55,348 nt of DNA, taken from an uncultured Lachnospiraceae bacterium (GTDB lineage Bacteria > Bacillota > Clostridia > Lachnospirales > Lachnospiraceae). Positions 50,575 to 55,348 of this stretch are shown piece by piece. Made by a program: the position numbers and the translations under genes. How positions within the stretch are numbered: the first letter of the stretch is position 1; each line of letters starts with the position of its first letter. The stretch spans positions 1 through 55,348 of the forward strand of contig CAJTOL010000020.1 in NCBI GenBank assembly GCA_910577645.1. The letters are read 5' to 3'. The notes below the pieces were generated by a model. That model was not told the origin of the DNA. It searched no databases and saw only the letters and a list, made by a program, of their open reading frames with translations.

Positions 50575-51635
50575 ACGATAAATGACTCAATTAATGAGAT
50601 GACCGTATTTACGGCATTTCCCTGATGGCTGCCTTCCATAGCAGAGACGTAGGTCTGGCGGTTGATATACAGATTGGTGATAGCTTGATAGAGGGTATCA
50701 TCTGTTAAATTTTCTTCCTCCAGCACTGAGCTGAAACCTTGTTTGCCAAACGATTTTGCATTAAGAATCTGGTCGCCCCGACTTGCAGAAGCGGAGAGGG
50801 GAATCAACAGATTGGGTTTTCTCAGAGCCAGTATCTCACAGATGGAATTAGCGCCGGCTCTGGAGATTATTAAGTCAGCAGCAGCAAATAAATGTTTTAA
50901 TGGAGCGTCTACATACTCATACTGTACATATCCGTCGGTGTGAATCAGGCTTTCGTCCAGATTGCCTTTGCCGCAGATATGTATAATCTGAAATTGCTGT
51001 AAAAGGCGAGGGAGGATGCTTCGGACAGCAGTATTTACTTTTACAGAACCAAGGCTCCCGCCGATAATTAAGATAACTGGCTTTTCCGGTGACAGACCGG
51101 AGTACTTAAGGCCGGCCAGGCGGTCACCCTGAAGAATCTCGGCACGGATAGGAGAACCGGTTAGAACTGCCTTATCTTCCGGAAGGTAGGGTAAGGTCTC
51201 GGGGAAATTGCAGCAAATCTTTTTTGCTGAGGGGATACAAATTTTATTTGCCAGACCAGGAGTCATATCAGATTCGTGGATAATTGTCGGAATTCTGTAA
51301 TGCTTGGCTGCCAATACAACCGGGACAGATACAAAGCCACCTTTGGAAAAGACAACATCTGGCTTATACTTTTTCATTAGCTTTAAAGATTCCAGGTAGC
51401 CTTTTGCAACCCGAAGGGGATCGGAAAAATTCTTTAAGTCAAAATAACGGCGGAGTTTGCCAGATGAGATGGCATCATAAGGGATCCCGGCATTTTCGAT
51501 TAATTTTCGTTCAATGCCTTGTTTGGAGCCAATATAATGGATTTCATAGCCTAACTCCTGCAATGCTGGAAGCAAAGCCAAATTCGGGGTAACATGGCCA
51601 GCGGTTCCTCCGCCGGTCAATATGATTTTTTTCAT
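50571..51635 (-). CDS. murG: MurG, lipid II-forming N-acetylglucosaminyltransferase
   Basis: The 354-residue GT28 enzyme adds GlcNAc to lipid I at the inner membrane face. It has the N-terminal GGGTAGHVTPNLAL, the acceptor-side GFVSVPVVLAAKHYRIPTIIHESD, and the donor-site motifs VILIIGGSLGS and LIISRAGANSICEIL. It starts at ATG 51635 with GGAGG upstream; the extended frame to 51698 is not used. It is placed alone, outside the usual division-wall gene cluster, convergent with the sigma factor. Confidence 0.96.
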   Translation of the reverse strand: MKKIILTGGGTAGHVTPNLALLPALQELGYEIHYIGSKQGIERKLIENAGIPYDAISSGKLRRYFDLKNFSDPLRVAKGYLESLKLMKKYKPDVVFSKGGFVSVPVVLAAKHYRIPTIIHESDMTPGLANKICIPSAKKICCNFPETLPYLPEDKAVLTGSPIRAEILQGDRLAGLKYSGLSPEKPVILIIGGSLGSVKVNTAVRSILPRLLQQFQIIHICGKGNLDESLIHTDGYVQYEYVDAPLKHLFAAADLIISRAGANSICEILALRKPNLLIPLSASASRGDQILNAKSFGKQGFSSVLEEENLTDDTLYQAITNLYINRQTYVSAMEGSHQGNAVNTVISLIESFIV

Positions 51636-51770
51636 ATAGGAAGACCTCCGATGACATTTTTTATAGTTATATAGTAACCACAAAAAAGAAAAAGTCAACC
51701 CTAAGAACCAGGGAAGTTGGGGAAATTAAGGGAAGAACCGGCAATTTTATAAAATCAATCGAGGTGCAGT

Positions 51771-52739
51771 GTGGAAAGGAAAAAAGAGGCAGACAGCCTT
51801 CAAGCTGAAGATAAAAAAATAGAGTTATTGCTTCAGGAAGCCTTTGATTACAGCGATGAACAGCTTTTAAAGGAGTTGGAAATGGCTGAAGCACAGGTGA
51901 AGTCTGCAAAAATGGCAGCTCAGGACAGGCAACAAAGCGAACAGGATTCCACAGCTGCCGAGGGTATGACGGCGCCTTTAGGTGAGTTTGAGAAAATTTT
52001 AGAGAAAATGAGCGAAAGAGGGATCTCTACAGAGCTGGAGAAGGAATTGAACAGTCCCAATCCTTACTCATCCGTGGAACCGGATATTCATCTGCGCGCT
52101 GGGGAAACATCCGAACTGGAGCGTCCGCCGGAGGCTGCTGCTATCGCCGAAGTTCCCCATACCAAGCGCCGCTTCCGCCCAGGTGCATGGAAATTATTAT
52201 TGGCCGCCGCCATGGCAGGCGGTTTGCTGTGGGCGGGAGGAATTGGAGTTAGTGGTAGAAAACAGCTGGAATATAAAGCAAATGTTCGTGATAGCGATAA
52301 GAGCAATATTGCATGGAATAATGAATCTGAGAATTATATAGAAGTTGATAGTGAAGAGGAAGCATATAAGATAATTGGTGAAAAATTAGGAATTCCGGTT
52401 TTGAAGATTGGGTATAGGCCGGAGGGGATGGAGTTTTATGAGGTAACAATAAAAGAAAAGATCGTTTTAATAGAGTTTAAATATAATGGTATGAGTATAC
52501 ACCTTATTCAAAGTACTGGACTAAATGAAAAGTCAAATGGCTTTCGCTCAGATAGAGAGGAAAGTTTGCCTATAGATAATAATTGGATAAATCAAACCTT
52601 GTTCATTCAAAAGAATACAACTGATTCAGGTGAGATTGAGTATAGTGTATCATTAGAAAAGGAAAAAGGATATTATCAATTAGAAGGTATAATGGAGGAA
52701 AACGAATTTAAAGCAATGATTGAAGATATAAATTTCTAA
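51771..52739 (+). CDS. DUF4367 membrane protein, possible anti-sigma factor
   Basis: In the 322-residue protein, residues 1-135 are charged and cytoplasmic, one membrane helix lies at 142-162, and the external part resembles DUF4367 (SEEEAYKIIGEKLGIPVLKIGYRP). The topology is that of anti-sigma or sensor proteins. Start is GTG 51771 after GAGGTGCA. Base composition changes sharply near 52260: the external part is AT-rich with different codon choice from the N-terminal part. This points to domain exchange. It is downstream of and divergent from murG, with the sigma factor beyond. Confidence 0.78.
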   Translation: MERKKEADSLQAEDKKIELLLQEAFDYSDEQLLKELEMAEAQVKSAKMAAQDRQQSEQDSTAAEGMTAPLGEFEKILEKMSERGISTELEKELNSPNPYSSVEPDIHLRAGETSELERPPEAAAIAEVPHTKRRFRPGAWKLLLAAAMAGGLLWAGGIGVSGRKQLEYKANVRDSDKSNIAWNNESENYIEVDSEEEAYKIIGEKLGIPVLKIGYRPEGMEFYEVTIKEKIVLIEFKYNGMSIHLIQSTGLNEKSNGFRSDREESLPIDNNWINQTLFIQKNTTDSGEIEYSVSLEKEKGYYQLEGIMEENEFKAMIEDINF

Positions 52740-52809
52740 AAATTTGTCACAAATTATTAAAAAAAGCGTTTATTAAGATATATGTTTTATGCAAAGGAGG
52801 ATATATCTT

Positions 52810-53343
52810 ATGAAAAATACATTAAGAAAGTTGTTATTTACTGCCACGGTTTGTAGCTTGGTTTGTACAATGCCAGTTTTTGCAAAAACTGAACAAAAGT
52901 ACGAAGAGACGAAAAAAGTTTTAGAGGAAAGTAATTCTATACAATTAGAAAATAGATATATTAGTAAGGCAAGAGGAATAGATAATGCAAGGGGAACCTA
53001 TATAAGTTCCTCAATAGTATCAATAGAAAATATAGGAAATGGCGTGATAGGTATCACTGCCACTACGACAGCGCATAGACCGGTTGACAAAATTCGCATT
53101 CACATTTATTTAGATAAATTGAATGAAAATAAGAAGTGGATACAAGTAGATGATTTTGATTATTATTTTTATCCAGAAGACGAACCAGATGGGGAATTAA
53201 CTAAGGCAATAGTGGAGCTTGAAGTCGACGACCAACCTGCCGGCTACTATTACCGCGTCCGCGGTACTCATGGAGTATGGAAAAACGGTGTCAGTGAGTC
53301 ACAGTCCACGCGTAGTGATGGCGTTCTCATCACCAACCCATAA
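52810..53343 (+). CDS. Secreted DUF6147-family protein
   Basis: The 177-residue protein has an N-terminal signal peptide (about 1-26, ending PVFAKT) and a beta-rich body with ITATTTAHRPVDKIRIHIYL and the C-terminal PAGYYYRVRGTHGVWKNGVSES. The pattern fits DUF6147 of Lachnospiraceae-type bacteria; function unknown. ATG 52810 follows AAAGGAGG. The gene is AT-rich up to about 53220 and then turns GC-rich for the last 40 codons, another mosaic sign. Confidence 0.8.
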   Translation: MKNTLRKLLFTATVCSLVCTMPVFAKTEQKYEETKKVLEESNSIQLENRYISKARGIDNARGTYISSSIVSIENIGNGVIGITATTTAHRPVDKIRIHIYLDKLNENKKWIQVDDFDYYFYPEDEPDGELTKAIVELEVDDQPAGYYYRVRGTHGVWKNGVSESQSTRSDGVLITNP

Positions 53344-53395
53344 AATCCGATATAAAACAGACAACTACCAAATTCTCGATACCTTTCCTAAGAGG

Positions 53396-53417
53396 CCAAG
53401 AAATGAAAATTTCTTGG
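53396..53417 (+). terminator. Terminator after the DUF6147 gene
   Basis: CCAAGAAAT, GAAA loop, ATTTCTTGG (9-bp stem), then TTTCTTTCTTTA. The GAAA loop is of the stable GNRA type. Confidence 0.85.
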
Positions 53418-53547
53418 TTTCTTTCTTTATCTGGTAATCATAATCTGAACATTCCGCGCATAAATTATAAATAGGTTAAGAAAACCTGGCTGGTCCTGAG
53501 GGGATTGGGACAAGCCGGGAGGAGAAACCCAAAGGAGAGATCAGGTT
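53418..53547 (+). promoter_or_regulatory. Leader region of the MerR-type gene
   Basis: A hairpin CCTGGCTGGTCC ... GGGACAAGCCGGG (about 53485-53519) stands just before the ribosome site GGAGAG. A -10-like TATAAA lies near 53466. No riboswitch family is recognised. Confidence 0.4.
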
Positions 53548-54363
53548 ATGAATGAGATACATTATTTAATATCCGATGCATCCAAAAAGGTAGATGTAGA
53601 GGCCCATGTGCTCCGCTATTGGGAAGAGGAACTGAAGCTTGACATCCCAAGGAACGAGATGGGGCATCGATATTATACGGAACTGCACATCCGATTGTTC
53701 CGGCAGGTAAAAGCCTTAAAAGACAGGGGATACCAGCTAAAGGCAATTAAAAGTGCACTTGACAGAGTGATGGAGTCGGGAAGCGACTTAATTATATCGG
53801 ATGAAGTTTTGGAGGAAGATATGGAGAAAGCATTGAAAGAGTGTGCAGCAGTTTCTGAACAAACAGCCAGGACAGGCCGGACATGTGTTTCGGGCCCTTT
53901 GGCAGGCCGGGAACCTTTAAGCGGCGGAGTAGCCGGAAGCGGAAGAAAGCCTGGAAAAGAGAAAATAGTAGAACTGGCGACAGATGGATTTAAGGATGGG
54001 GAAGATCTGGAAGAGCTATCCGCGCTCCCGGAAGCAGTAAGAGAAAATATGCCTTCTATAAGCCTTACTACAGAGGAAAAGATGGAGCAGTTTCAGGAAA
54101 TTATGAATCACATTATCGGACGAGCCTTAGATGCCAATAATGAAAAGCTGAGCCAGGATATCAGCCATATGGTAAACGATAAGGTGACACAGGAGATGGA
54201 GTGTCTATTCCGAATGTCAGACGAGAAAGAAGAGGAACGCTTTAGGCAATTGGATGAAATTATTCGTTCATACCAAAAGGACAACCGAAGCAGGGAGGAG
54301 GCCGCTGCAACGAAAGTTCCTTTTTTCAAGAGAAAGCGTTTTGGAAAAAAGAAAAACCAATAG
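53548..54363 (+). CDS. MerR-type DNA-binding protein with long coiled-coil tail
   Basis: In the 271-residue protein, residues 1-75 form a MerR-like winged helix (YLISDASKKVDVEAHVLRYW, GHRYYTELHIRLFRQVKALK), followed by a helix (76-110). A low-complexity linker (110-150) and a charged coiled coil (about 175-250) come next, and it ends in a very basic tail FFKRKRFGKKKNQ. No metal- or drug-binding Cys is seen. The form resembles RacA-like DNA-organising proteins more than one-component regulators, but the family of the tail is not recognised. ATG 53548 has GGAGAG upstream. Confidence 0.78.
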   Translation: MNEIHYLISDASKKVDVEAHVLRYWEEELKLDIPRNEMGHRYYTELHIRLFRQVKALKDRGYQLKAIKSALDRVMESGSDLIISDEVLEEDMEKALKECAAVSEQTARTGRTCVSGPLAGREPLSGGVAGSGRKPGKEKIVELATDGFKDGEDLEELSALPEAVRENMPSISLTTEEKMEQFQEIMNHIIGRALDANNEKLSQDISHMVNDKVTQEMECLFRMSDEKEEERFRQLDEIIRSYQKDNRSREEAAATKVPFFKRKRFGKKKNQ

Positions 54364-54371
54364 GATTTTAT

Positions 54372-54399
54372 AGACGTTCAGTATATGGGCGTCTTTTTT
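54372..54399 (+). terminator. Terminator of the MerR-type gene
   Basis: AGACG / CGTCT stem (54372-54376 with 54390-54394) followed by T6, 9 bases after the stop. Confidence 0.75.
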
Positions 54400-54863
54400 A
54401 TTACGGATATCTACAAAAATGCATTGGGATACTCTAAAAATTTTTCATCTCCAGATGAACGTAAAATAGTAGCTAGAATTTTTGAGAATACTATAAGAAT
54501 CCTGTATTATACATCGAAAAGCATGAGATTTATTGTAAAGGTCAGGGACTTTCCATTTACAATTTTATGAATAAGCTTCTTGCGGAGGGTGTAAGAAATT
54601 CTGTGTCTATGGAAATTTAGGTTTCCCTGATAAGAGTTCGATATGTAGATTTTTGCTGTCGATTCCATGAACTTCCTGTTGTCGAATGTTCTTTCTATTT
54701 ATAGTATAACCACTACAGGATTTTTTATTCATCCTTACCTGATTTTTTTGCACAGAAATAAAGACATCTCAAAGTCTGCTTTTATGGGCTCTGCCCACAC
54801 CCGGCCTCCGGAATAAGACTGGGCTTTTCTGGCAATACTCTCAATGCCGATGGAATAAGGCTG
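54400..54863. other. Intergenic DNA with no recognisable gene
   Basis: A 61-codon frame (54385-54570) overlaps the terminator, has no family resemblance and is treated as chance. The stretch 54570-54860 carries short A/T runs and should contain the right end of the IS256-type element, whose inverted repeat I could not fix. Confidence 0.4.
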
Positions 54864-54900
54864 GGGCGGCTACCCTTTCACTTGGAGCCGCCCTGGCTTT
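54864..54900 (+). terminator. GC-rich hairpin at the 3' side of the IS256-type transposase
   Basis: GGGCGGCT / AGCCGCCC (54864-54871 with 54886-54893), a 14-base loop, then GGCTTTTTCTTTTT. On the plus strand it is a good terminator and shields the transposase from incoming transcription. Confidence 0.7.
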
Positions 54901-54906
54901 TTCTTT

Positions 54907-55348
54907 TTATAAATACTGACTCAGCCTTTCCCCATACAGGACGATCAGCTGGTTCAGCACCTGGTCCCACCCACGGTATCTCTGCGTCCATTTTTTTGTG
55001 ATGTTTTCACTGGCCAGATACAGCATTTTTTCTAAAGACTGGTCACTGGGAAATACACTTTTCGTTTTGGTTACCTTTCGATACTGGCGGTTTAACCCTT
55101 CCAGTATGTTCGTTGTATACATGATTTTTCTGATCTCTTCTGAGAACTGGAAAAACGAACTGACATCTTCCCAGTTATTCTCCCAATTCCGGATTGCATA
55201 AGGGTATTTTCGGCCCCACTTTTCTTTGACTCCTTCCAGCTCTGAATATCCCGCACTTTCATTGGGCGCGTGATAGACCGCCTTGAAATCACTGGAAAAG
55301 TTCTTTCAGTCACTGTAGTTGACATACTTAAAAGAATTACGCAGCATA
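54907..55348 (-). pseudogene. IS256-family transposase, interrupted by a stop and cut by the window edge
   Basis: The minus strand encodes the C-terminus of an IS256/mutator transposase: KYPYAIRNWENNWEDVSSFF, then IRKIMYTTNILEGLNRQYRK, TKTKSVFPSDQSLEKMLYLA and an end YGERLSQYL. The frame is continuous to the edge except for an in-frame TGA at 55306-55308 (NYSD-stop-KNFSSDFKA), where the family has a sense codon. The element is therefore probably inactive unless the stop is a reading error. The 5' part lies outside the window. Confidence 0.88.

Noticed and set aside
54385..54570. 61-codon frame after the MerR-type gene
   Set aside because: It starts inside a terminator hairpin, lacks a ribosome site and matches no family I know.

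Overview
The window reads as a chromosomal segment of a gut-type member of the Clostridia, most likely Lachnospiraceae. The evidence is the gene content: a bacterial V-type ATPase operon, a tight-adherence (Tad/Flp pilus) locus with Flp1, DUF5702 and FHA proteins, a TIGR01906 membrane protein, DUF6147 and DUF4340 proteins, strong AGGAGG ribosome binding sites, moderate GC and AT-rich intergenic DNA. Species assignment is inference; no rRNA is present.

Layout. (1) 1-4278 is a damaged region: the end of an IS91-type transposase, a sensor kinase cut to its sensor part beside an intact response regulator, and a Gld-type ABC transporter operon in which one deletion joins the front of the ATPase gene to the back of the GldG-like gene, followed by an intact DUF4340 gene and a 63-codon gene. 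(2) 4427-11283 is a signalling operon: a stand-alone receiver, a hybrid kinase with degenerate and intact receivers plus a C-terminal Hpt domain, a second hybrid kinase whose C-terminus is a whole DegV (lipid-binding) domain, and a DEDDh exonuclease. (3) 11411-15633 (minus strand) holds a KdpDE-like pair without KdpABC, a DacF-type D,D-carboxypeptidase and a TIGR01906 membrane protein. (4) 15777-24301 (minus strand) is a complete nine-gene V-type ATPase operon, preceded by a DUF4145/SH3 membrane protein. (5) 25688-29527 holds trmB, a 49-residue Cys-rich protein, thioredoxin, tRNA-Lys(CTT), a strong-promoter non-coding RNA of about 410 nt, and a secreted NlpC/P60 hydrolase with four peptidoglycan-binding repeats. 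(6) 29599-38311 holds a two-component system, a lipoprotein, a glycogen branching enzyme with a GH13 partner, a DUF2508 protein and an ArsR regulator. (7) 38435-48887 is the Tad pilus operon behind a consensus promoter and a structured leader RNA: two prepilin peptidases, TadZ, TadA, TadB, TadC, Flp1, DUF5702, a TadE-like protein with a double zinc-binding tail, a second TadE-like protein and an FHA protein. (8) 48965-55348 holds rhomboid, HIT, a sigma factor, MurG, a DUF4367 membrane protein and a secreted DUF6147 protein in AT-rich mosaic DNA, a MerR-type coiled-coil protein, and a broken IS256-family transposase at the edge.

How the parts may work together. In the signalling operon the DegV-fused kinase lacks an Hpt domain, while its neighbour carries one and the first gene is a bare receiver, so a multistep phosphorelay sensing a lipid-like ligand is a reasonable model (inference). 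In the Tad locus the two peptidases would mature Flp1 and two TadE-like pseudopilins, all of which carry a G-x4-E processing site. Three copies of one intergenic hairpin element lie at gene ends (11.3, 15.7 and 34.1 kb) and probably act as terminators. The most attractive candidates for something undescribed are the kinase-receiver-DegV fusion with its relay, the roughly 410-nt RNA after tRNA-Lys, and the structured leader of the Tad operon.
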